A stretch of 64,000 nucleotides of DNA from Pseudoflavonifractor gallinarum (GTDB taxonomy: Bacteria; Bacillota; Clostridia; Oscillospirales; Oscillospiraceae). The DNA lies in the NCBI RefSeq assembly GCF_014982855.1, contig NZ_JADCKF010000013.1, positions 1 through 64,000 of the forward strand. The letters are read 5' to 3'. Under the pieces are notes generated by a model. That model saw only the letters and a list, made by a program, of their open reading frames with translations, did not search any database and was not told the DNA's origin. The position numbers and the translations under genes are program-made. This document shows, piece by piece, positions 25,787 through 32,493 of this stretch (within the stretch, counting starts at the first letter, position 1; each line of letters starts with the position of its first letter).

Positions 25787-26575
25787 TTAGAGCGCCATGG
25801 GGCCCATGGCCTCGTGGAGTTCGTCGGTGATGGCGCCGTGGAAGAGGCCTCCGGCAAAGCCGTGGAGGGTCTCCAGACGCTCGGGGAGCTGCTCAGGGGT
25901 GAGCTTGCCCACCGTAGAGAGATCCTGGTCCAGAATGAAGCGGGGCTTGGGATCCTGCTTCCCGCCGTTGAGCAGGCCGGGACCGGCGTGGAGCTTCAGG
26001 CGGCTGTCGGTGCCCAGACGGGTCTCAATGTCCAGAGAGCACTTGTTGACTTCCTTCTCGTCCACATCGGGCTCGCCCAGGATACCGATATAGGGGCTCT
26101 GGAGCAGATCGTCCCACAGAAGGTCGGTCAGGCCCAGGCGCTCCTTGGAGATGGCGTTGACGTAGCGCAGGCCCACCCGCTCAAAATAGTCGGCGTGGTA
26201 GATCTGCAGGAAAGCGGCCACGGCCTTGTCCAGCTTCAGGGCAAAATCCTCCCAGCGGGTGTAGCGCAGGGTGGACAGAGCGATAAAGTTGCTGGTCAGA
26301 TTCAGCTTCCAGAATCCGTCCTGAGTGATGAAATTATAGTTGGTGATGGGGGGCTGCTGCTCCACCTTGGCGTCGGGGGTGCCCAGACCGGTGATCTTGG
26401 GGGCGGGACGCTCCTGCCGGGCCACAAACTGCGGGAATTCGTGCCGGATGGCCTCCTGGAACTCCGCAGGCTCCTGAGAGCCGATGGAGAGGATGGTGGG
26501 GAAGCGGAGCTGGCAGATCACCTCAATGAGGGGGCTGCGCTGGTAGAGGCAGCGCTCGTACTTGGCAAATAGCAT
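25787..26575 (-). CDS. TIGR04255 family protein
   Basis: A 262-residue soluble protein with the N-terminal SPLIEVICQLRFP and the central FERVGLRYVNAI motif that characterise the sporadically distributed TIGR04255 family. Function of the family is not established; members are often found in variable genome regions. There are no membrane segments. It heads the leftward operon (promoter at 26650-26678) and has AGGAGG about 11 nt before the ATG. Confidence 0.72.
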   Translation of the reverse strand: MLFAKYERCLYQRSPLIEVICQLRFPTILSIGSQEPAEFQEAIRHEFPQFVARQERPAPKITGLGTPDAKVEQQPPITNYNFITQDGFWKLNLTSNFIALSTLRYTRWEDFALKLDKAVAAFLQIYHADYFERVGLRYVNAISKERLGLTDLLWDDLLQSPYIGILGEPDVDEKEVNKCSLDIETRLGTDSRLKLHAGPGLLNGGKQDPKPRFILDQDLSTVGKLTPEQLPERLETLHGFAGGLFHGAITDELHEAMGPMAL

Positions 26576-26649
26576 AGGGTCGTGTTCCTCCTGTATTTTG
26601 TTCGGGTCTGTTCAGGGACAGGGGCCCGTTCATGGGTATATTCTCTACT

Positions 26650-26678
26650 ATTATAATGCGTAACAATAAAAGTAACAA
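26650..26678 (-). promoter_or_regulatory. Sigma-A promoter of the TIGR04255-GNAT-nicotinamidase-pncB operon
   Basis: On the minus strand, TTGTTA (26678-26673), 17-bp spacer, TATAAT (26655-26650). Confidence 0.75.
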
Positions 26679-26750
26679 GAGAGAATGGTGGATATTTCTG
26701 TTTTTTACACAATCCATACCGAAACGGTGACCGGGAAAAAGAGGGCGCGC

Positions 26751-26777
26751 ACCCTTTTCCAGCGGCGGAATAGGATA
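26751..26777 (+). promoter_or_regulatory. Possible sigma-K-type promoter of dpaA
   Basis: AC (26751-26752), 16-bp spacer, AATAGGATA (26769-26777). This fits the mother-cell sigma-K pattern AC-N16/17-CATANNNTA with one mismatch (A for C). dpaAB is under sigma-K in B. subtilis. The motif is short, so the call is tentative. Confidence 0.4.
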
Positions 26778-26811
26778 AGACAGCAACGGAACATGGAGGA
26801 GGAGTTGTGCC

Positions 26812-27597
26812 ATGAAACATGAGTGGAATATCTGGGTGGTGGGCGGAGACCAGCGGCAGGCGCAGCTGGCCGTCCAGCTGGCCAGAGACGGACATACGGT
26901 TCATACCTATGCCCTGGAGCGGGCGGGGGAACTGGGGGAGGGTGTGGAGCCGGAACGGGATCTGCGGGGGGCCGTGCGGGCGGACTGCGTGATCCTTCCC
27001 CTGCCTGTGACCGGAGAGGGGACGCTGCTCAACACCCCGCTGTCAGAGGGGAGCCTTCCCCTGGCCGAAGTGCTGGACCGCCTGCGCCCGGGCCAGATCG
27101 TCTGCGCCGGGCTGGTCACGCCGCCGGTGGCCGCGCTGGCGGATGCCCGGGGACTGACCCTGCACGACTATTTTGCCCGGGAAGAGCTTGCCATAGCCAA
27201 CGCGGTGCCTACGGCCGAGGGGGCGATCCAGATCGCCATGGAGGAGCTGCCCATCACCCTGCACGGCGCCCGGGTGCTCGTGGTGGGTTACGGGCGCCTG
27301 GGAAGAGCACTGGCCCCCCGGCTGGCGGCGCTGGGCGCCCGGGTGAGCGTGGCCGCCCGGAAGTGGTCCGATCTGGCCTGGATCGAGGCGGAGGGCTACG
27401 GGGTGGAACACAGCGGGCAGCTGCGGGGCTGGCTGTGCGGCTATGATCTGATCCTCAATACCGTACCGGCCCGGCTCCTGGAGGAGGAGACCCTGCGGGA
27501 TCTGAAACCGGGCTGCCTGGTACTGGACCTGGCCTCCAAGCCAGGGGGGGCGGGTGTGGCATTGGGAAGGCATAGGACGACCTTACCTTATATATAA
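26812..27597 (+). pseudogene. dpaA: Dipicolinate synthase subunit A, 5' part (split by a serine-recombinase element)
   Basis: DpaA (SpoVFA) acts with DpaB in the mother cell to make dipicolinic acid from the DapA product. This fragment has the N-terminal domain and the NAD(P)-binding VLVVGYGRLGRALAPRLAALG (about residue 155). It follows the family up to LDLASKPGG, which ends at 27548. It then reads about 16 unrelated codons, starting AGVALG, to a stop in the inserted DNA. As it stands it lacks the C-terminal ALSLPGKVAPVTA segment, which is found at 51943. It is better seen as one half of a gene awaiting excision than as decay, because the frame and both halves are intact. AGGAGG precedes the ATG. 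Confidence 0.92.
27527..27568. other. attL of the dpaA-interrupting element
   Basis: The junction of dpaA and the element. The inferred crossover dinucleotide is GG at 27547-27548. Bases to the left are dpaA codons. Bases to the right (GGCGGGTGTG, then GCATTGGGAAGG) form the exact or near-exact complement of the sequence left of the core at attR. Confidence 0.82.
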
Positions 27598-27598
27598 T
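27570..27598 (+). promoter_or_regulatory. Possible sigma-E-type promoter of the recombinase unit
   Basis: GCATAGG (27570-27576), 14-bp spacer, TATATAAT (27591-27598). This resembles the mother-cell sigma-E pattern (GHATA at -35, CATACAAT-like at -10). No good sigma-A -35 lies 17 bp before the TATAAT. Tentative. Confidence 0.35.
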
Positions 27599-27628
27599 GG
27601 AAGCACGACGGCAGAGGAGGAATGGAAC

Positions 27629-27748
27629 ATGAAGCCGGAATGCCATGTGCGTGAGACCTATGCCCAAGAAGGGCCCGACCTGATGCAATGTCTGGAGGAG
27701 CTGCTGCGCGCCGGGAAGGAGGAGCCGCCGTGTCCCTTCCAAAGGTAG
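27629..27748 (+). CDS. 39-residue ORF upstream of the recombinase (candidate directionality factor)
   Basis: An ATG at 27629 with GAGGAGG 8 nt upstream opens a 39-codon frame beginning MKPECHVRETYAQEG and containing a probable amphipathic helix (LMQCLEELLRA). It ends 19 nt inside the recombinase gene, so the two are translationally coupled. No family was recognised. Small proteins beside serine recombinases in sporulation elements can act as excision factors; that role here is only a guess from position. Confidence 0.55.
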   Translation: MKPECHVRETYAQEGPDLMQCLEELLRAGKEEPPCPFQR

Positions 27749-29232
27749 GGCTGTACCTCCGCCTCTCCCGGGAGGACGAGGGGGAGAGCGACCAGTCCAT
27801 GAGCATCGCCAACCAAAAGACCTTTTTGCTCCAGTATGTCCGGCAGCAGGGCTGGCCGGTGACGGAAATCTATGCGGATGACGGATACACCGGTACCAAT
27901 TTTGACCGCCCCGCGTTCCAGCGCCTGCTGGGGGACATCCGGAAAAAGCGCATCGACCTGGTGATTACCAAGGACCTGTCCCGGCTGGGGCGGGATCAGA
28001 TCGGAACGGTCTACTACTATCAGTGCTTTTTCCCGGCTCATGGAGTGCGCTATGTGGCAGTGAGCGAGGGGTTCGATACCGCCGCCGGACATACCTCCAT
28101 CGCGCTGCCCTTTCTGGCAGCGGCCAATGACTTCTATACCGCCGATATCTCCCGAAAGGTCCGCGCCGCTCTGGATGCACGGCGGCGGAGCGGGGCTTTT
28201 ATCGGGGCATCCCCTCCTCTGGGGTACCGGAAGGACCCGGAACAGCGGGGAAAGCTCCTGGTGGACGGGGAGCGGCGCTGGATCGTAGAGGAGGTTTTTC
28301 GCCGCTATCTGGAGAGCGGCTCGGTCCGGGGAACCGCCCGGGCGCTGAGTGCCGCCCAGGTGCCCACCCCCGCCCAGTGCCGGGGAGAGAGTTCCCAGGG
28401 CGTGTGGAGCGATACCATGGTGCGGCGCATCCTGACCAATCCCACCTATGCCGGGCACCTCACCCAGAACCGCAGCGAAAAGGCCAGTTACAAGATCACA
28501 CGGCGGATCGCCCACCCGCCGGAGGCATGGACGGTGGTGCCCTACACCCATGAGGCCATCATTCCACAGGCCCAGTTCGACCGGGTGCAGGAGCTGCTGC
28601 GCCGGCGCAGCTACCGGCCGCCTGTGGGGGAGGCCCATCTCCTCACCGGACTGGCCTTCTGCGCCGCCTGCGGCTCCCCCATGAGCTATGTGCGGGAGGG
28701 AGCGCGGAGTTACATGGTCTGTCAGGGCTACCGACGGGGGAGTAAGCGGTGTACCTCCCACCGGGTGCGGGAGGACGCGGTGCTCTCCGCCCTGGGGGAG
28801 TTGCTGCGCACCCTGGTCCGGGCGATCGACCCGGGAGAATTGGCGGCGCGCACCCTGCCCCAGACCGGAGACGAAACGCTCCGCCGCCGCGGGGAGCTGG
28901 AGCGGGCCCTCCAGGCCTGCCGCCGCCGGACAGTCCATCTCTACCGGGATCAGGAGGAGGGGGTGATCACCCGGACGGAATTTCAGGAGCTCCTCCTGGA
29001 AAACCGGCGGCGGCGGGAGGAGCTGGAAGCACGGCTGGGTGCGCTCCCCTCGGCTCCACGAAACGACCCGGCCTGGTGGACCGAGCGGGTGCGGGAGACC
29101 CTGACCTTTGCACCGTTGACCCGCCCGGCCGTGCTGTCCCTGGTGGATCGGGTGCTGGTGGAGGAGGGAAAACAAGTGGAGATCCGGTTCCGCTTTCGGA
29201 TGCTGGCAGCAGAAACTGTGCAGAATCGATAA
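27730..29232 (+). CDS. Large serine recombinase (site-specific integrase/excisionase)
   Basis: A 500-residue recombinase. The resolvase-type catalytic domain starts VGLYLRLSREDEG with the nucleophilic Ser at about residue 13; RLGRDQIGT and the following segment carry the catalytic arginines. Next comes the recombinase domain (about 165-270, with GYRKDP and ILTNPTYAGHL) and a zinc ribbon (CAACGSPMSY ... CQGYRRGSKRC). A coiled-coil-rich C-terminus of about 120 residues ends the protein. A GTG at 27730 after AAGGAGGAG is the likely start. It lies about 180 bp from attL, as expected for an enzyme acting on its own element, and is the likely enzyme rebuilding dpaA. Confidence 0.93.
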   Translation: MSLPKVGLYLRLSREDEGESDQSMSIANQKTFLLQYVRQQGWPVTEIYADDGYTGTNFDRPAFQRLLGDIRKKRIDLVITKDLSRLGRDQIGTVYYYQCFFPAHGVRYVAVSEGFDTAAGHTSIALPFLAAANDFYTADISRKVRAALDARRRSGAFIGASPPLGYRKDPEQRGKLLVDGERRWIVEEVFRRYLESGSVRGTARALSAAQVPTPAQCRGESSQGVWSDTMVRRILTNPTYAGHLTQNRSEKASYKITRRIAHPPEAWTVVPYTHEAIIPQAQFDRVQELLRRRSYRPPVGEAHLLTGLAFCAACGSPMSYVREGARSYMVCQGYRRGSKRCTSHRVREDAVLSALGELLRTLVRAIDPGELAARTLPQTGDETLRRRGELERALQACRRRTVHLYRDQEEGVITRTEFQELLLENRRRREELEARLGALPSAPRNDPAWWTERVRETLTFAPLTRPAVLSLVDRVLVEEGKQVEIRFRFRMLAAETVQNR

Positions 29233-29371
29233 AGAGACGGTCGAAAAATAGGGAAACGGGAGGAATACTAAACAACCAGCATACTTGCATCCGGGACTTA
29301 TTTGTGCTACAATGTTACCGTTACAGAAGTTCTTAATATATCTTTAAATCTTTCAGGAAAAATTTTTAAAA

Positions 29372-29404
29372 TGTAACCGATTTGTGACCGAAGGATGTTA
29401 TACT
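29372..29404 (+). promoter_or_regulatory. TGTAACC-box promoter 1 (distal, riboswitch transcript)
   Basis: TGTAACC (29372-29378), N4, TGTGACC (29383-29389), N9, TATACT (29399-29404). The two heptamers are 11 bp apart, as for OmpR/PhoB-type activators, and the second takes the place of the -35. The same arrangement recurs at 29704 and 37790. Confidence 0.75.
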
Positions 29405-29444
29405 CTGTAACAGAAGCGATCTCCCGCCGGAGAGCATGCTCCGG

Positions 29445-29548
29445 CAAGCTTACAAGTTGGAAAAGAGCAAACCATGTGAAAGCATGGGACGCAAAGCTAG
29501 AAAGCTAACACGGCCATGTGCCGCTACGCTCGTTCGGCTGCCCAGACA
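29445..29548 (+). ncRNA. c-di-GMP-I (GEMM) riboswitch
   Basis: The GEMM-I core is visible: GCAAACC, a GAAA-capped stem (ATGTGAAAGCAT), GGGACGCAAAGC, then a second GAAA-containing loop, a GGCCATGTGCC hairpin and the closing GGCTGCCC. It lies downstream of promoter 1 and upstream of a terminator, so it probably controls read-through toward sipW in response to cyclic di-GMP. Whether it prefers c-di-GMP or cGAMP, and whether it switches on or off, cannot be read here. Confidence 0.78.
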
Positions 29549-29602
29549 AAGACGTTCGGTCTGCCGATGCGTTGAGCTCTTTTCCTGGAATGGATCCTGT
29601 TC

Positions 29603-29638
29603 GCGCCGCAGACAGTTCGTCTGCGGCGCTGTTTTTTC
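29603..29638 (+). terminator. Terminator downstream of the c-di-GMP riboswitch
   Basis: GCGCCGCAGAC pairs with GTCTGCGGCGC around an AGTTC loop; TGTTTTTT follows. It lies before promoter 2 and sipW, as an expression platform would. Confidence 0.88.
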
Positions 29639-29703
29639 ACCTCTGAAACAGCGGAAACAGAACGATTTAAAAGAAATAAAAAATGTACATCCAAATCTTG
29701 AAA

Positions 29704-29736
29704 TGTAACCGTTCTGTGACCGCAGGGTGCTATACT
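29704..29736 (+). promoter_or_regulatory. TGTAACC-box promoter 2 (proximal, sipW)
   Basis: TGTAACC (29704-29710), N4, TGTGACC (29715-29721), N9, TATACT (29731-29736), 75 nt before the sipW start. Same geometry as promoters 1 and 3. Confidence 0.78.
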
Positions 29737-29810
29737 CAGATTCAGAAAGTGAGCTTCCGGGCGGGAAGGTCCCCCGGTCTCCCAGTCTGAGAAAGCGAGG
29801 TGAGGGCGCA

Positions 29811-30380
29811 GTGCCCAAAGCAGTTAAAGTCCTCTGGAACACCCTGACCACCATTCTGGCGGTGATCGTGGTGGGCGTGGCCGTCCTTCTGGTGGGCGTA
29901 CGTCTGGTGGGGTTGACCCCCTACGTAGTGCTCAGCGGAAGTATGGAGCCGACCTATCCCACCGGTTCCCTGATCTATGTGAAGGATGTGGAGCCACAGG
30001 ATGTGAAGGTGGGCGACCCCATCACCTTTGTCTTGAATGAGGATCTGACTGTTGCCACCCATCGGGTGATTGAAGTCAATGAGACCGACGGCTGGTTCCG
30101 CACACAGGGGGATGCCAATGACAGTCCCGACGGAAGCCCGGTTCTTTTCGAGAACCTGATCGGAGTACCCCAGTTCTGTATTCCAAAGCTGGGCTTCCTC
30201 ACCGATTTCCTCACCCACGCCCCGGGCATGTATGTGGGATGGAGTGTGATCGCCGTGTTGCTGATCCTGCTCTTCACACCGGAGATTCTGAAATGGGCCG
30301 AGGATTCGGACAAGAAGGCCGCCGCCAAGAAAGCGGGCAAGGCCGATGACGCAGGGGGAACGCCGAAAGGCAGTAAATAG
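29811..30380 (+). CDS. sipW: SipW-type (ER-like) signal peptidase I
   Basis: A 189-residue membrane protease that processes the TasA-like substrates encoded downstream. TM1 is at about residues 8-30. The catalytic Ser lies in VLSGSMEPTYPTGS and the ER-type His (in place of Lys) in VATHRVIEVN, followed by the RTQGDAND box. TM2 is at about 140-160 and the tail is Lys/Ala-rich. The longer frame starting at 29727 overlaps the promoter; the GTG at 29811, after GAGGTGAGGG, is chosen. It heads an operon of signal-peptide-matched substrates. Confidence 0.92.
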   Translation: MPKAVKVLWNTLTTILAVIVVGVAVLLVGVRLVGLTPYVVLSGSMEPTYPTGSLIYVKDVEPQDVKVGDPITFVLNEDLTVATHRVIEVNETDGWFRTQGDANDSPDGSPVLFENLIGVPQFCIPKLGFLTDFLTHAPGMYVGWSVIAVLLILLFTPEILKWAEDSDKKAAAKKAGKADDAGGTPKGSK

Positions 30381-30448
30381 ATTCGACCCGGTACTCGCAA
30401 AGATCCAGACCAACCAATGTTCTTTAAGAAGAGAAAGGAGCAAACACA

Positions 30449-31039
30449 ATGAACGTGAAGAAAGTTGCTGCTACTACCGCAGCCCTGTCCCTGACCGCAG
30501 CCGTCGCCGTGGGCGGCACCTTGGCTTGGCTGACTGCCAAGACGGATACTATCGAGAATACCTTTACCATCGGCAACGTAGGCATCAAGCTGCAGGAAAA
30601 GCAGGGTGAGGACTGGAAGACTGCGGGTGCGGGCTTTAGTGGTCAGCAGTATACCGTCACGCCCGGTATCGATATTACCAAAGAAGCCAAAGTAACGGTG
30701 GATGATGGAAGCGAAAAGAGCATTGTCTATCTGAAGGTAGTGAAGCAGGGCGACTTTGATAAATACTTTGACGCTACTGTAGATACCAATAATTGGGCTC
30801 CGCTGGCGGGACATGAGAACTACTATTGGGCAGTTGCAGAGGAGAATGCCGAACTGGGGATTCTTACTGATAACAAGGTGGACCCCAATGAGAGCACACT
30901 GGTAAATGGTGTTCAGCTCAATGGTGTGGCTCTCTCCTTCCAGGCTGCCGCTATTCAGTATGACGGTCTGACCGGTGAGGGTGACGCTGCTAAGGCGGCT
31001 GATGGCTTCAGCAAGCTGCCTGATGGCTTCGCGCAGTAA
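30449..31039 (+). CDS. SipW-dependent TasA-like secreted protein 1
   Basis: A 196-residue protein. The N-terminus is a SipW-dependent-type signal peptide ending VGGTLAWLTAKTDTIENTFTIG, whose hydrophobic core and GGTLAxx site are hallmarks of TasA/CalY-type proteins. The mature part is a beta-rich jellyroll-like domain with the N/TxFTxGNVxI strand. It is probably a fibre or surface-matrix subunit exported and cleaved by the neighbouring SipW. AGAAAGGAG precedes the ATG. Relative to the other three TasA-like proteins here, the mature sequences are divergent. Confidence 0.85.
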   Translation: MNVKKVAATTAALSLTAAVAVGGTLAWLTAKTDTIENTFTIGNVGIKLQEKQGEDWKTAGAGFSGQQYTVTPGIDITKEAKVTVDDGSEKSIVYLKVVKQGDFDKYFDATVDTNNWAPLAGHENYYWAVAEENAELGILTDNKVDPNESTLVNGVQLNGVALSFQAAAIQYDGLTGEGDAAKAADGFSKLPDGFAQ

Positions 31040-31101
31040 TTTACTTCAAACAATTCTAGTTATTGCAACACAGCAACAAACTTAGAAAGGAAGCATGACG
31101 T

Positions 31102-31707
31102 ATGAACATGAAGAAGAAACTGGTTGCGGGCGGCCTCGTGGCCTGCATGGGCGCGACTCTCATCGGCGGCGCCACCCTGGCTTACTTTACTGACAAAGAT
31201 GAGGCCGACAACGTTTTTACTGTGGGTAATGTGGGCATCGACCTGACCGAGCCCAACTGGGATGCCACTGGCAAGGAAGAGGCAAAGGAGGCTTATCCTG
31301 GCGAGCCTCTGGCCAAGGATCCTACGGTCACCAACACGGGTGCCAACCCCTGCGTTGTGCGCATTAAGGTTGAGTGGGACGCGGAGATTGGTAAGATGGA
31401 TTACCGTACGGACTATGTCACCGGTAAGCTGGGTGACAACTGGGTTGACGGCGGAGACGGCTACTTCTACTATACAAAAGCGCTGAATAAGGGCGATGTG
31501 ACCGACGCTCTGTTTGACCAGATCGTGGTTCCCACAACGCTGACCAATGATGATGCTGCGACAGAATACAACGTGAAGGTGACCGCTTATGCGGCACAGG
31601 CGCAGGGCATTTTCACCAGCTATAAAGACATGGAAGACGGTATCAGCGCGGAAGAGCTGCCCACCGTGCAGGCGTTCTTCAATACTGCTTTTGCTCCCGC
31701 GCCCTAA
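31102..31707 (+). CDS. SipW-dependent TasA-like secreted protein 2
   Basis: A 201-residue protein with signal region LIGGATLAYFTDKDEADNVF and the following TVGNVGIDL strand, the best TasA/CalY match in the cluster. The mature domain contains DPTVTNTGANPCVVRIKVE, the conserved middle strand of the family, and ends in a flexible PAP tail. It is a probable extracellular fibre subunit. Start ATG at 31102, with a second ATG at 31108. A GC-rich hairpin without T-run (31743-31774) and another near 31829-31850 lie in the 190-bp gap after it; they may trim the transcript or limit read-through. Confidence 0.87.
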   Translation: MNMKKKLVAGGLVACMGATLIGGATLAYFTDKDEADNVFTVGNVGIDLTEPNWDATGKEEAKEAYPGEPLAKDPTVTNTGANPCVVRIKVEWDAEIGKMDYRTDYVTGKLGDNWVDGGDGYFYYTKALNKGDVTDALFDQIVVPTTLTNDDAATEYNVKVTAYAAQAQGIFTSYKDMEDGISAEELPTVQAFFNTAFAPAP

Positions 31708-31742
31708 CCTTTAGTACATCCGTACCGAATCGAATTGAATAT

Positions 31743-31774
31743 GGGCGGCGGGGCATTTCCCCGCCCCGCCGCCC
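31743..31774 (+). terminator. GC-rich intercistronic hairpin
   Basis: GGGCGGCGGGG (31743-31753) pairs exactly with CCCCGCCGCCC (31764-31774). There is no T-run, so it is more likely a partial terminator or mRNA-stabilising stem within the operon. Confidence 0.5.
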
Positions 31775-31897
31775 TAAGGACGTTCCCAGCACTGCCTGTT
31801 GGGATTCCCTACCAGAACGGGAGTGCCGCTTCCCCAGGCACTCCTATTCGTCCCTAAAGCGTTATTGAATTTGTGAAGAGGAAAGGCGGGAGATGAC

Positions 31898-32473
31898 ATG
31901 AAAAAACGACTCGCAGCGGGCGGCGTTGCGCTGTCCCTGCTGGCCATCCTGGGCATCGGAACCGCGGCGTATTTCGTGACCGATGGCAGGGCCGAGAACA
32001 AGATCACCATGGGTACTGTCGATCTGACCCTGACTGAAACGGTAAATGGCGAGTTAGTGGGCGAGACCACCCACCAGCTCAACGGCATTCTCCCTGGCCA
32101 GACCGTGGATCAGGTGGCAGAGATCAAGAATACCGGCAATCAGGACTACTGGCTCCGGGTGCGGGCGGACGTGAGCGTTACCGCAGCCCAGCAGGCCGCC
32201 GATCTGGACAGCAGCGTGATTTCCTTTAATTGGGATGAGAAGCAGTGGGTAGAAAAGGACGGCTGGTACTACTACCCCTCCGCCGTGCCTGCCGGTGAGA
32301 CCGTGACCCCCTTTGATGCGGTCACCTTTGCCGCCAAGGCCGGAAATGAGTATCAGGGCTGCACCATTGACATCGATGTGGAGGCCCAGGCCGTCCAGGT
32401 CAAGAACAATGAGATTCCCGCAGGTGGCTCCGTCCTGGATGTCCAGGGCTGGCCCGAGACGGTCACCCCGTAA
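31898..32473 (+). CDS. SipW-dependent TasA-like secreted protein 3
   Basis: A 191-residue protein with signal peptide LLAILGIGTAAYFVTDGRAENKI and the strand TMGTVDLTL. The mature domain has VAEIKNTGNQDYWLRVRAD, equivalent to the conserved strand in the other copies, then a YYYP-rich strand. A family 3-type beta-sandwich fibre subunit is likely. It lies 21 nt before the VWA protein gene and is presumably cotranscribed with it. GGAAAGGCGGGAG precedes the ATG. Confidence 0.82.
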   Translation: MKKRLAAGGVALSLLAILGIGTAAYFVTDGRAENKITMGTVDLTLTETVNGELVGETTHQLNGILPGQTVDQVAEIKNTGNQDYWLRVRADVSVTAAQQAADLDSSVISFNWDEKQWVEKDGWYYYPSAVPAGETVTPFDAVTFAAKAGNEYQGCTIDIDVEAQAVQVKNNEIPAGGSVLDVQGWPETVTP

Positions 32474-32493
32474 GGAAAGAGGTGTGATGCAGT

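Noticed and set aside
26812-27597. dpaA simply truncated by a frameshift or decaying pseudogene
   Set aside because: The missing part exists intact 24.4 kb away, in frame, in the same orientation and beside dpaB, and the junctions form paired att sites.
29436-29708. 90-codon plus-strand frame
   Set aside because: It runs through the c-di-GMP riboswitch, its terminator and promoter 2; no ribosome-binding site.
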